Below, piece by piece: positions 55,897 to 64,000 of a stretch of 64,000 nucleotides of DNA. Source of the DNA: Pseudonocardia sp. CNS-139. GTDB lineage: Bacteria; Actinomycetota; Actinomycetes; Mycobacteriales; Pseudonocardiaceae. The first letter of the stretch is position 1; every line of letters begins with the position of its first letter. The translations under genes and the position numbers were made by a program. The notes below the pieces were generated by a model. It was not told the origin of the DNA and searched no databases. It saw only the letters and a list, made by a program, of their open reading frames with translations. The DNA is taken from positions 28,899-92,898 of the forward strand of contig MKJX01000088.1 of assembly GCA_001942415.1 (NCBI GenBank), written 5' to 3'.

Positions 55897-57507
55897 ATGC
55901 GTTTGCGTTCACGTCCGTCCCGGGCCCTGGCGGCGGTCGCCGCCGTGGTGTCCGCCGCCCTGCTCGCGTCCTGCGGCGCGGCCCCCCGGACCGCCGGCCC
56001 GGCCGAGCCGATCACGGCGATCCGGCCCTACGGCGGCGACCTCGCCGCCGAGGGCACCCCGCGCACCGGCGGCACGCTGGTGATCGGCGAGAACCGCGAG
56101 ATCGTCGGGTTCGACCCGACCGTGCAGAACCAGAACCCGGCCGCGGCGGCGATCTACGACTCGCTGCTCAAGGTCGGCTCCGACGGCGTCGCCCACCCGT
56201 ACCTGGCGCGCTCGATGGACACCTCCGACGGCGGCCGCACCTGGACGATGGGGCTGCGGGAGGGCGTGCGGTTCTCCGACGGCACGCCGCTCGACGCGCA
56301 GGCCGTCGTCACCAACGTGCAGCGGCACGTCGACAAGGTCTCCTCGCCGGTGCACGCGGTGGCCGAGAAGATCGTCTCGATGACCGCGCCCGACCCGCTG
56401 ACCGTGGTGTTCACGCTGGACACGGCCCTGCCGGGCTTCCCGCTCTACTTCGGAGGGGCGTTCTTCGGCGGCACCCTCGGCATGATCGTCTCGCCGGCCG
56501 CGCTGCAGCAGTACGGCGAGGACATCGCGTCGCACCCGGTCGGCGCAGGCCCGTTCGTCTTCGAGAGCTGGACGCGCGACTCGAAGCTGACGCTGCGGCG
56601 CAACCCGGACTACTGGCAGCCCGGGATGCCCTACCTGGACGCGCTGGAGTTCCGGCCGCTGCCCGACACCGAGACGCGCATCGCGTCCGTCGAGAACGGC
56701 GACGTCGACCTGATCTTCGGCGGCTACAACCAGGAGCTGGTCCGCGGCCTCGACAACCCGGGCCTGGACGTCTACTACGGGCCCGGCAACGCCGGCGAGT
56801 TCCTCTACTTCAACCTGGAGCGGGCGCCGTTCGACGACCGCGGCATGCGCCAGGCGGTCATCCAGGCGATCGACCTCGACGCGCTCTCGGTGAGCCTCTA
56901 CAGCGGCCGCCTGGTGCGCGCCGACAGCCTGTTCGACGCGGCGAGCCCGTACCACACGCAGGCCGCTTCCGACGCGTGGCCGAAGTTCGACATCGAGGCC
57001 GCGCGGGCCGCCGTTGATGCCTATCGGGAATCAGGTAATAACCCCGACTTCACGTTCAAGACGACAACCGCCCGGCAGGCATTCGGGGAGTTCGTCCAGG
57101 CGCAGATGGCGGCGATCGGCATCAACGTCACGGTCGAGACCTACGACCTCGCGCAGTTCTCCTCGAAGGTGCTGCAGGGCAACGACTTCCAGCTCACGTC
57201 GTGGGTGGCGCCGTTCGACAACCCCGACCCGGCGGTGTCCCGGCTGCTGCGCACCGGCGGCAGCGGCAACTACGGAGGGTATTCGAACCCGCAGGTCGAC
57301 CAGTGGCTCGACCAGGCCGTCTCCAGCTCCGACCCGGCCCAGGTGACGCAGGCCTACCAGCAGGTCGAGCTCCAGGTCGGCCGCGACCTCCCGGTGGCGT
57401 TCTTCAGCCGCAGCTACCTGTCGACGATCGCGCAGAAGGACGTCAGGGGCATCGACCGGTTCATCTCCGCCGACATGTGGTACGCCACGACCTGGCTCGA
57501 CCGCTGA
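55897..57507 (+). CDS. Family 5 solute-binding lipoprotein, orphan copy 2
   Basis: 536 aa, intact and therefore the reference for the three paralogues. Signal peptide with lipobox ALLASCGA, linker YGGDLAAEGTPRTGG, SBP_bac_5 core (REIVGFDPTVQNQNPAAAAI, LREGVRFSDGTPLDAQAVV, HPVGAGPFVFESWTRDSKL, NPDYWQPGMPYLDALEFRPL, GEFVQAQMAAIGINVTVETY) and tail SRSYLSTIAQKDVRGIDRF. No transporter genes nearby. Next to PadR and carotenoid oxygenase genes, which hints at a stilbene- or apocarotenoid-related ligand (inference). Confidence 0.93.
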   Translation: MRLRSRPSRALAAVAAVVSAALLASCGAAPRTAGPAEPITAIRPYGGDLAAEGTPRTGGTLVIGENREIVGFDPTVQNQNPAAAAIYDSLLKVGSDGVAHPYLARSMDTSDGGRTWTMGLREGVRFSDGTPLDAQAVVTNVQRHVDKVSSPVHAVAEKIVSMTAPDPLTVVFTLDTALPGFPLYFGGAFFGGTLGMIVSPAALQQYGEDIASHPVGAGPFVFESWTRDSKLTLRRNPDYWQPGMPYLDALEFRPLPDTETRIASVENGDVDLIFGGYNQELVRGLDNPGLDVYYGPGNAGEFLYFNLERAPFDDRGMRQAVIQAIDLDALSVSLYSGRLVRADSLFDAASPYHTQAASDAWPKFDIEAARAAVDAYRESGNNPDFTFKTTTARQAFGEFVQAQMAAIGINVTVETYDLAQFSSKVLQGNDFQLTSWVAPFDNPDPAVSRLLRTGGSGNYGGYSNPQVDQWLDQAVSSSDPAQVTQAYQQVELQVGRDLPVAFFSRSYLSTIAQKDVRGIDRFISADMWYATTWLDR

Positions 57508-57512
57508 GCCGA

Positions 57513-57580
57513 CCGCACACACCTCTCGGACCCGCACACACGTCAGAACGTGTGTGCGGGGTCCGCGGCGTCTGTGCGGT
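57513..57580. repeat. Compound palindrome, copy 5 (right arm degenerate)
   Basis: Begins 6 bp after the binding-protein stop. Its right arm has changes (CGCGGCGTCTG for CGGGAGGTGTG) and is read as the last 12 codons plus stop of the convergent PadR gene. Confidence 0.85.
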
Positions 57581-58112
57581 CGTCCGGGGTCTGGGCGCCC
57601 AGCTGGTCCAGGGCCCACGTCGCCCACTCGTGCACGGCCTCGTACTGCCGCAGGCCGAACTCGGCGGCGAGCTGGCCGAAGCCGTTGCGGCCGGTCAGCG
57701 GGCCGGGGTGGTCGGCGCGGATCGTCCGCAGCTCGTCGGCGCCGGCCCGGGCGTCCGCGGCGATGCCGGTGAGCACGGTGCGCGCGTCGGCCGGGTCCAG
57801 TGCGGAGAGCAGGAACATGCGCAGCACGCTCTCGTTGCGGACCTTGCCGGCCTCCGAGGGCCGGGTGAGCAGCCAGGACCGCAGCTCGTCGCGCCCCGCG
57901 TCCGTCACGGCGTACGTGCGGCTGCCGCGCGGCCCCTCGGCCGTCACCTCGACGAGCCCGCGCTCGGCCAGCCGGCCCAGTTCCGGGTAGATGCTCGTGT
58001 GCCCGGCGTACCAGGCGTAGCGGCCCAGCGACTCGTCGAACGCCTTGGTCAGCGCGTAGCCACTGGCCGGTTCGACGGCCAGCAGGCCGAGCAGGGCGTG
58101 CGGGAGCGACAT
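57543..58112 (-). CDS. PadR-family regulator
   Basis: 189 aa, intact. PadR winged helix: LPHALLGLLAVEPASGYALT, YPELGRLAERGLVEVTAEGP, TYAVTDAGRDELRSWLL; C-terminal dimerisation helices (FGQLAAEFGLRQYEAVHEWA). ATG 58112. The C-terminal tail DDRTDAADPAHTF is encoded by palindrome copy 5. Divergent from the carotenoid oxygenase across a 36-bp perfect palindrome, so it almost certainly regulates that gene and itself. PadR proteins often sense phenolic acids. Confidence 0.9.
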   Translation of the reverse strand: MSLPHALLGLLAVEPASGYALTKAFDESLGRYAWYAGHTSIYPELGRLAERGLVEVTAEGPRGSRTYAVTDAGRDELRSWLLTRPSEAGKVRNESVLRMFLLSALDPADARTVLTGIAADARAGADELRTIRADHPGPLTGRNGFGQLAAEFGLRQYEAVHEWATWALDQLGAQTPDDRTDAADPAHTF

Positions 58113-58140
58113 GCGAGGCAGCCTAACCCGGGGATCCGAC

Positions 58141-58176
58141 CCGTTCTGACATGTCACATTTGACATGTCAGAACGG
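58141..58176. promoter_or_regulatory. 36-bp perfect palindrome, double TGACATGTCA PadR operator
   Basis: Arms of 16 bp (CCGTTCTGACATGTCA and its complement) around CATT. Each arm ends in TGACATGTCA (58147-58156, 58161-58170), itself a palindrome, so the site is a palindrome of palindromes. Lies between the PadR ATG (58112) and the oxygenase ATG (58220). Confidence 0.8.
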
Positions 58177-58219
58177 ACACTGGCACGCTCGGCGGCGGGT
58201 CAAGCCAACGGGAGGCGCG

Positions 58220-59587
58220 ATGACCACCACCGAGAAACCCGCGTACCTGACCGGGCACCTCGCCCCGGTCCCCGACGAGATCGACGCCCGCGACCTGCCG
58301 GTCACCGGGGCCATCCCGCCCGAGCTCGACGGGCGCTACATCCGCAACGGCCCGAACCCGCTCCCCGGGGAGGACCCCGGGCACTGGTTCCTCGGGCACG
58401 GCATGCTGCACGGCGTCCGCCTGCGCGACGGCCGCGCTTGAGTGGTACCGCAACCGCTGGGTGCGCACCGGCATGCTGGCCGGCCGCCCCTACATCCGCC
58501 CGGACGGCACGCTCGACCGCAGCGCCGTCGCCGCCAACACGCACCTCGTCCAGCACGGCGGCGCGCTGCTCGCGCTCGTCGAGAACGGGTTCCCGTACGA
58601 GGTCACGCCCGAGCTGGAGACGGTCGGCCCGCGCGACTTCGGCGGGAAGCTCACCACTGCCATGACCGCGCACCCGAAGACCGATCCGGTGACGGGCGAC
58701 CTGCATTTCTTCGGCTACGGCGTCTTCCCGCCGTACGTCACCTACCACCGGCTCACCGCCGGGAACGAGTTGGTCGTCAGCGCGCCCGTCGAGGGGCCGG
58801 GCGCGACGATGATGCACGACTTCGCGATCACCGAGCACTACGCGCTGTTCCTGGACCTCCCGATGACGATCGACGCCGCCGGCGGCTTCCGCATCGGCTG
58901 GGACGACACCTACGCGCCCGCATCGGCGTCATGCCGCTCGACCGGCCCGGCGAGGTGCGGTGGATCGAGGTGGATCCCTGCTACGTGTTCCACGTCGGCA
59001 ACGCGCACGAGGACGCCGCCGGGCGGATCCACCTCGACGTCGCCCGGTACACGCGCGAGGACATCATCGCGATCTGGGGCAACGTCGGCGGGGCTCCGGT
59101 CCCCGCGGGCCCGGGCGCGGCGGCCGCGGCGGCCGGCGTCGCCCGCATGTACCGCTGGACGATCGACCCGGCGGCCGGGCGCGCCACCGGCGCCCTGCTC
59201 GACGAGCGCGGCGCCGAGTTCCCCACCGTGGACGACAGCCGCGTCGGGCGCCCGTCGCGCTACCTGTACTCGGTGTGGGACTTCACCGTCGGCGGCTCCG
59301 ACCGCCACAGCGGCATCCTGCGGGTCGACACCGAGCAGGGCGCGACCGCCGTGCACGACCTCGGGCCGGACGTCGTGGCGGGCGAGGCCGTGTTCGTCCC
59401 GAGCCCGGACCCCGGCCGCGCCGAGGACGACGGGTGGCTCATCTCGATCGCCACCAAGCGCGACGGCAGCGCGTCGAAGCTGCTGATCATGGATGCCACC
59501 GACGTCGGCGGGGAGCCCGTCGCGACGGTGACGCTGCCGCGCGGGGTGCCGGCGGGCTTCCACGGCTCGTGGGTGCCCGAGGCGTAG
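58220..59587 (+). CDS. Carotenoid oxygenase-family dioxygenase (lignostilbene/apocarotenoid type)
   Basis: Fe(II) double-bond-cleaving dioxygenase, about 455 aa. Seen: IPPELDGRYIRNGPNPLPGE, GHWFLGHGMLHGVRL, and the four iron His in MTAHPKTDP, ATMMHDFAITEHY, VFHVGNAHED and PAGFHGSWVPEA. Frame breaks near 58437 and 58920. ATG 58220 with GGGAGGCG. Control by PadR (phenolic sensor) favours lignostilbene-type substrates over carotenoids, but this is inference. Stop is followed by palindrome copy 6. Confidence 0.9.
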
Positions 59588-59592
59588 CCACA

Positions 59593-59661
59593 CGGCACAC
59601 ACCTCCGGGCCTCCGCACACACGTCCCGACGTGTGTGCGGAGTACGGGAGGTGTGTGCGGT
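59593..59661. repeat. 69-bp compound palindrome, copy 6
   Basis: Best-preserved copy, starting 6 bp after the oxygenase stop and ending on the first base of the convergent alcohol dehydrogenase stop (59661-59663). Centre CACACGTCCCGACGTGTG. Confidence 0.9.
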
Positions 59662-60701
59662 CACCCCTCCTGGGTGACCATCACCTTGACCGAGCTTTCC
59701 GCGTCGGACTGGGTGTGGAAGGCGTCCTCGATCTCGGACAGCGGGAGCCGGTGGGTGATGAGCGGCTGCATCCGCACCCGGCCCTGCGCGAGCAGGTCGA
59801 TGGCCTCGCGGAAGTCGGCCGGGGTGACGTTGGCGCTGCCGCGCAGGGTGATCTCGCGCTGCACGGCACGCATCGGGTCGAACTCCGACAGCCCGGTGGT
59901 CACGAGCGCCACCAGCACCACCGTGCCGCGCGGCGCACCAGCTCGACGGCTGGCGGCACCAGGGGGACGCGCCGCTCGCCTCGACGACGACCGCGACCTC
60001 GCGCTCGCCGATGTGCTCGTGGATCCCGGCCCGGACGGCGTCGAGGCCGCCGGCGCCGTCGAGGGTGACCATGCCCAGCTTGGCGCCGACCTCGCGGCGC
60101 AGCGGGGCGAGGTCGACGCCGATCACCGGCCCGCCGCCGCGGCGAGCAGCAGCTGGCCGACCTGCATCCCGATCGTGCCGAGGCCGAGCACCACCGCGGG
60201 CTCACCGGCCGGCACCTGGGCCTGCGCGACGGCGTGCGCCGCGACGGCCGTCGGCTCCACCAGTGCGCCGTCGGTGAACTCGGCGGTGTCGGGCAGCCGG
60301 TGGACGTTGCGGCCGAGCGTCGCGTCCGGGATGCGCAGCCGCTCGGCGAACGCGCCGGGCAGGCCGAACGCGATGCTGCGCGTCGTCCACACCTCGCACA
60401 GGTGGACGGCCCCGCCCAGGCAGCGGCGGCACCGCCCGCACGGCTGGATCGGCAGGCCGGTGAGCCGGTCGCCGACCGCGATGCCGTCGACCTCGCGGCC
60501 CACCTCCAGCACCGCGCCGGAGAACTCGTGGCCCATGATCTGGCCGTCGGGGGTGTGGTGGCCCCGCGTGAACGCGTGCAGGTCCGAGCCGCACACCCCG
60601 CACGCCCGCACGTCCAGGAGCACGTCCCGCGGACCGATGACCGGCTCCGGCACCTCTTCGATCGGCATCCGCCCGGCTCCGCGGAACACTCCGGCGAGCA
60701 T
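59661..60701 (-). CDS. Zinc-dependent medium-chain alcohol dehydrogenase
   Basis: About 346 aa, threonine/sorbitol-dehydrogenase-like. Seen: DVRACGVCGSDLHAFTRG (catalytic zinc Cys), QIMGHEFSGAVLEVG (GHE), structural-zinc CGRCRRCLGGAVHLC, Rossmann AVVLGLGTIGMQVGQLLLAA. Frame breaks near 60135 and 59940. ATG 60701 with GAGGGGG ribosome site. Could oxidise a hydroxymethyl or polyol intermediate; neighbours suggest aromatic-alcohol or aldehyde chemistry. Divergent from the AraC gene. Confidence 0.88.
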
Positions 60702-60910
60702 GCGGTCCCCCTCTTCTTTGCGGCGAATCTTTAGGAACGCTACCTGTTGTGGAGGCGACTCCCGACGCACCGTGCACGGAAGGACACGAACGCATGCACG
60801 TGCAGCCAACCGGTCGCTCGGCCGGAGGCATGCCCGAGGGGGTGGTTGAACACGTCCGGGGGAGTGGTTCAGGCTAGCGGACGGAAGCAGGCGAGGAGAG
60901 GGGCGAGGCG

Positions 60911-61908
60911 ATGACTGCCTTGTCGTTGGACGTGCTCGACGAGGACCAGCCCGTCGGGACCGAACGCTGGCGCGTACAGGGCGGCCGCGGGTCGAGCGCG
61001 GCGGCCGAGTGGGAGGGCGTGCTCGCCGCCACCCACGTCGCGTTCGACGTCCGGCTCCCGGACCTGGTGGGCGGCGCCTTCAGCGGCACGGTCGAGCGCC
61101 GCCGCGTCGGGCGCCTGAGCCTCGTCGACTGCGTGTGCACCCCGTTCGCGGGCCAGCGCAGCACCGCCGTCATGGGCGGCACCGGCGACGGCTGGGTCGG
61201 GCTGCAGATCGTGCGCCGCGGCGCCGAGCGGGTGATCCGGTCCCGCACGCAGCAGCACGTCCTGGAGGCCGGCGCGTCGGCATGTGGGACGGGGCGCGCG
61301 CGGTCGGCGTCGAGGTCGTCGAGCCGTTCACGAAACGGACGGTGATCTTCCCGCGCGAGCTGGTGCACGCCGTCAGCCCGCGGTTCGCGGACGTCGAGTC
61401 GCTGCCGTGGCTGGCCGACCGGCCCGGCACCCGGCTGCTCGTCCGCTACGTCAACGCGCTGGCCTCGGAGCTGCCCGAGCTGGACGAGCGGACCGCCGCG
61501 GCGGCCGCCGACGTCGTCCTGGAGCTGCTGCGCGCCGTGGTCGAGCCGGAGATGCCGGAGGCCCGCGCGGCGCGCCGCGAGGCGCTGCGCGCCCGCGTGC
61601 GCCGCTACATCCGGGCCAACCTGCCCGACCCCGCGCTCGGCCCGGAGTCGATCGCGCGGGCGCTGTCGGTGTCGGTGCGCACGCTGCACGCCGTCTTCGC
61701 CGACACCGACGAGTCGGTGGCCGGGCTGGTGCGCAAGGCGCGCCTGGCCCGCTGCAAGGAGGACCTCGCCGAGCCGACCGCCGGGTCGATCACCGAGATC
61801 GCGTTCCGCTGGGGATTCTCCGACGCCACGCACTTCTCGCACGCCTTCAAGCGGGAGTACGGGTTCACCCCGCGCGAGGTCCGGGCGGGTGCACGGATCG
61901 GCAAGTAA
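60911..61908 (+). CDS. AraC-family regulator
   Basis: About 332 aa. N-terminal AraC-binding-like domain (AATHVAFDVRLPDLVGGAFS, TAVMGGTGDGWVGLQIVRRG), frame break near 61275, then C-terminal double HTH (LGPESIARALSVSVRTLHAV, ITEIAFRWGFSDATHFSHAF, KREYGFTPREVR). Resembles the FeaR/NphR type that controls amine or phenol catabolism. Likely activates either the divergent dehydrogenase or binding protein 3 downstream. Confidence 0.88.
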
Positions 61909-61978
61909 TCCGGCGCGGAACCGATAGCCCCGCTCCCCCCGAACGGGTCAATCTCCTCCTCGAGACCGCTGCAATACG

Positions 61979-62042
61979 GCAGCGGCCAACCGCTGCGGTG
62001 CTGCCAGGTGGCAGCCGGGGGCCGCCGGACTCGACGAGGAGT
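61979..62042 (+). promoter_or_regulatory. Leader of binding protein 3: two hairpins and shared ribosome-site motif
   Basis: GCAGCGG-CCAA-CCGCTGC (61979-61996) and GCTGCC-AGGT-GGCAGC (62000-62015) are back-to-back perfect inverted repeats; CTCGACGAGGAGT (62030-62042) repeats the motif upstream of binding protein 2. Could be operators or leader RNA stems. Confidence 0.5.
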
Positions 62043-62049
62043 GTGGTTG

Positions 62050-63671
62050 ATGCGCATGCGATCTCGCCCGTCCCGGGTTGTCACCGCGATTGCGGTGGCG
62101 CTCGGTGCGGTGCTGCTGGCGTCCTGCGGGGCGGTCGGGCAGAACAACAGGGGGGCTGCGGACGACAACACCCGCGTCCGCGTCCAGAACCCCTACGGCG
62201 GCGACATCGCCGCCGAGGGCACGCCCCGCGCGGGCGGCAACCTGATCATCGGCAACGACCGCGAGATCGTCAGCTTCGACCCGACCCGCCAGAACGGGAA
62301 CGTCGCGGCGCAGGCGATCTACGACCTGCTGCTGCGCATCGGGCCGGACGGCGAGGTCGAGCCGTACATGGCCGAGTCGATGGACACCAGCGACAACGGC
62401 CTGACCTGGCGGTTGGGCCTGCGGGAGGGTGTCAGGTTCTCCGACGGCACCGACCTGAACGCCGACGCCGTGATCCTCAACGTGCAGCGGCACATCGACA
62501 AGGCCACCTCCCCGGCGCACGCTACGCGGACAAGATCGCGTCGATGCGCGCGGTGGACCCGCTGACGGTGGAGTTCACGCTGAAGGCCCCGCTGGGCGAC
62601 TTCCCGGTGTTCTTCGCGCAGACCTTCAACGCCGGCTCGCTCGGCATGATCGTCTCCCCCGCCGCCATCCAGCAGTACGGCGACGACATCGCCAACAACC
62701 CGGTCGGCGCCGGCCCGTTCATGCTGGACAGCTGGGTGCGCGACAACCGCATGATCCTCAAGAAGAACCCGAACTACTGGCAGCAGGGCAAGCCGTACCT
62801 CGACTCCGTCGAGTTCCGCCCGCTGCCCGACACCGAGACCCGCTACTCGACGATGCAGAACGGCGACGTCGACATGATCTTCGGCGGGTACAACAACGAG
62901 CTCGTGCGCGCGTTCGCGAACCCGGACCTCACGACGTACTACGGGCCCGGCAACGGCGGATTCTTCTTCTACTTCAACTTCCAGCAGAAGCCGTTCGACA
63001 ACCGGCTCATGCGCGAGGCCGTGGTGCGCGCGATCGACCTGAACGCGCTCGGCGCGAGCCAGTACTCCGGGCAGCTGATCGGCGCCAACGGCCTGTTCGA
63101 GCAGAGCAGCCCGTACCACAGCACCGAGGCCGAGGGCATCTGGCCGACGTACGACCCGGAGAAGGCCAAGCAGCTGGTGCAGGAGTACGTCGCCGCGGGC
63201 GGCAGCCCGACCTTCGCCTTCAGCACGAGCCGCAGCGAGGTCTCGCTCGGCGAGTTCGTGCAGGCCCAGATGGCGGCCGTCGGCATCACGGTGGAGCTGC
63301 GGTTCTACGACCTCGCGGAGTTCACCTCGCGGGTGATCCAGAGCGGTGACTTCAACCTGATCAGCTGGGTGAACACCTTCGACTACCCGTACCCGGGCGC
63401 CGCGCGGCTGCTGCGCTCCGACGGCAACGTCAACTACGGGAAGTACTCCAACCCGGAGGTGGACCGCCTGCTCGACGAGGCGGGCGCGACCACGGACCCC
63501 GCCGAGCGGACCGCCGCGTACCAGCAGGTCGAGATGATCGCCAACCAGGACATCGCACTGGCCTGGCTGTCCCGCAGCTACCTCTCGACGATCACCAAGC
63601 CGGACGTGAAGGGCGTCGACCGCTACCTGTCGCGCGACCTCTTCTACTCCGAGCTGTGGCTGGACCGCTGA
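62050..63671 (+). CDS. Family 5 solute-binding lipoprotein, orphan copy 3
   Basis: About 540 aa. Lipobox AVLLASCGA, linker YGGDIAAEGTPRAGG, core (REIVSFDPTRQNGNVAAQAI, LREGVRFSDGTDLNADAVIL, NPVGAGPFMLDSWVRDNRMI, NPNYWQQGKPYLDSVEF, GEFVQAQMAAVGITVELRFY), tail SRSYLSTITKPDVKGVDRYL. One frame break near 62520. ATG 62050 or 62056. Follows the AraC gene on the same strand; an E2 gene starts 27 bp after its stop. No permease in view. Confidence 0.92.
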
Positions 63672-63698
63672 GCGAACGCTGCCGAGAAAGGTGACGGG

Positions 63699-64000
63699 AT
63701 GACGAACGGCGGGGGCGCAGGAGCCGGCGCGGGCACCGGTCTCGAGGTCCGGATGCCCCGGCTCTCGGAGTCGATGGCCGAGGGGACGATCGCGCGCTGG
63801 CTGCACGCGTCGGGCGCGAGGTGGAGCGCGGCGACGAGCTGGCCGAGATCGAGACCGACAAGGCGACCGTCTCCTTCGAGGCCGACGCCGGCGGCGTGCT
63901 GGAGATCCTGGCCGAGGAGGGCGCCACCCTCCCGGTCGGGACGCTCATCGCCCGCATCGGCGGCGCGGCACCGGCTGCCGAGCCGCTCGCGCAGCCGCCG
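63699..64000 (+). CDS. 2-oxo acid dehydrogenase E2 (lipoyl-domain acyltransferase), 5' part
   Basis: N-terminal lipoyl domain only: EVRMPRLSESMAEGTIARWL, then after a break near 63815, DELAEIETDKATVSFEADA with the lipoylated Lys in ETDKA, and LPVGTLIARIGG. An Ala/Pro linker begins before the window ends. Catalytic core not visible, so pyruvate, 2-oxoglutarate or branched-chain specificity (or acetoin-type) cannot be told. Close spacing after binding protein 3 suggests co-transcription. Confidence 0.82.
   Translation, partial: MTNGGGAGAGAGTGLEVRMPRLSESMAEGTIARWLHASGARWSAATSWPRSRPTRRPSPSRPTPAACWRSWPRRAPPSRSGRSSPASAARHRLPSRSRSR

Noticed and set aside
59631..60068. Small plus-strand frames starting inside palindrome copies (MCAEYGRCVRS-type peptides)
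   Set aside because: The recurring peptide start is just the translated repeat; downstream sequence is antisense to real genes.

Overview
The window is very GC-rich (about 73% by eye), uses many GTG starts, has frequent 4-nt start/stop overlaps, and carries actinobacterial families (DUF5709, ECF sigma factors with anti-sigma partners, SpoIIE-type phosphatase, CE1758/CE1759-type flavin pair, F420-type nitroreductase). It looks like a chromosomal segment of a filamentous high-GC actinomycete, most likely Pseudonocardiaceae (Pseudonocardia-like; the genus is a guess). It is an accessory catabolic region dense in regulators. No rRNA, tRNA, CRISPR array, prophage or transposase was found.

Reading-frame quality is the main caveat. 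About half of the genes are interrupted by one or more 1-base indels, mostly in G or C runs. Protein homology continues across each break in another frame, and several breaks compensate one another. This looks like base-calling error in the assembly rather than mass pseudogenisation. Gene coordinates below span the whole inferred gene, and breaks are noted.

Layout. 1-1208: 5' part of a Clp-type AAA+ ATPase. 1353-4539: 2OG-Fe oxygenase, MetY-like sulfhydrylase and lipase, translationally coupled. 4679-10941: a hexuronate-type locus (LacI regulator, mannitol-dehydrogenase-family oxidoreductase, Gfo/Idh oxidoreductase and a uxaC stump) interrupted at about 7.1-9.5 kb by a lower-GC island encoding a RloA/RloB (AbiL-like) defence pair. 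10983-13887: flavin reductase, GAF-SpoIIE phosphatase, GntR regulator. 14066-17219: Rieske oxygenase and the first of three paralogous orphan peptide-type binding lipoproteins. 17398-28147: CHAT-like protein, flavin monooxygenase/reductase pair, ECF56-type sigma, MerR/hydrolase, acyl-CoA dehydrogenase, ArsR/SRPBCC, sigma/anti-sigma, STAS protein. 28323-40819: two coupled operons (SIS, PfkB, racemase, amidohydrolase, deacetylase; then 2OG oxygenase, permease, nucleotidyltransferase, phosphoesterase, GlcG) joined by shared GGTATACC operators, followed by a GntR regulator and an amidase. 41001-45662: small protein, 8-oxoguanine-deaminase-like enzyme, MarR with nitroreductase-hemerythrin fusion, VOC, PNPOx, XRE-cupin. 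45760-54402: cytosine-deaminase-like enzyme, NitT/TauT ABC transporter, FAD oxidase, creatininase, amidohydrolase and a methylenetetrahydrofolate-reductase-like protein. 54498-64000: small proteins, orphan binding proteins 2 and 3, PadR, carotenoid oxygenase, alcohol dehydrogenase, AraC and the start of an acyltransferase E2.

The genes suggest breakdown of nitrogen heterocycles, amides and aromatics, with local one-to-one regulators. The most unusual DNA-level signals are six copies of a ~69-bp compound palindrome at gene 3' ends, an exact 22-bp-period array at 40823-40992, and perfect operator palindromes in several divergent promoters. The best candidates for an undescribed system are the ten-gene GGTATACC regulon and the 45.8-54.4 kb amidohydrolase-creatininase-MTHFR operon.
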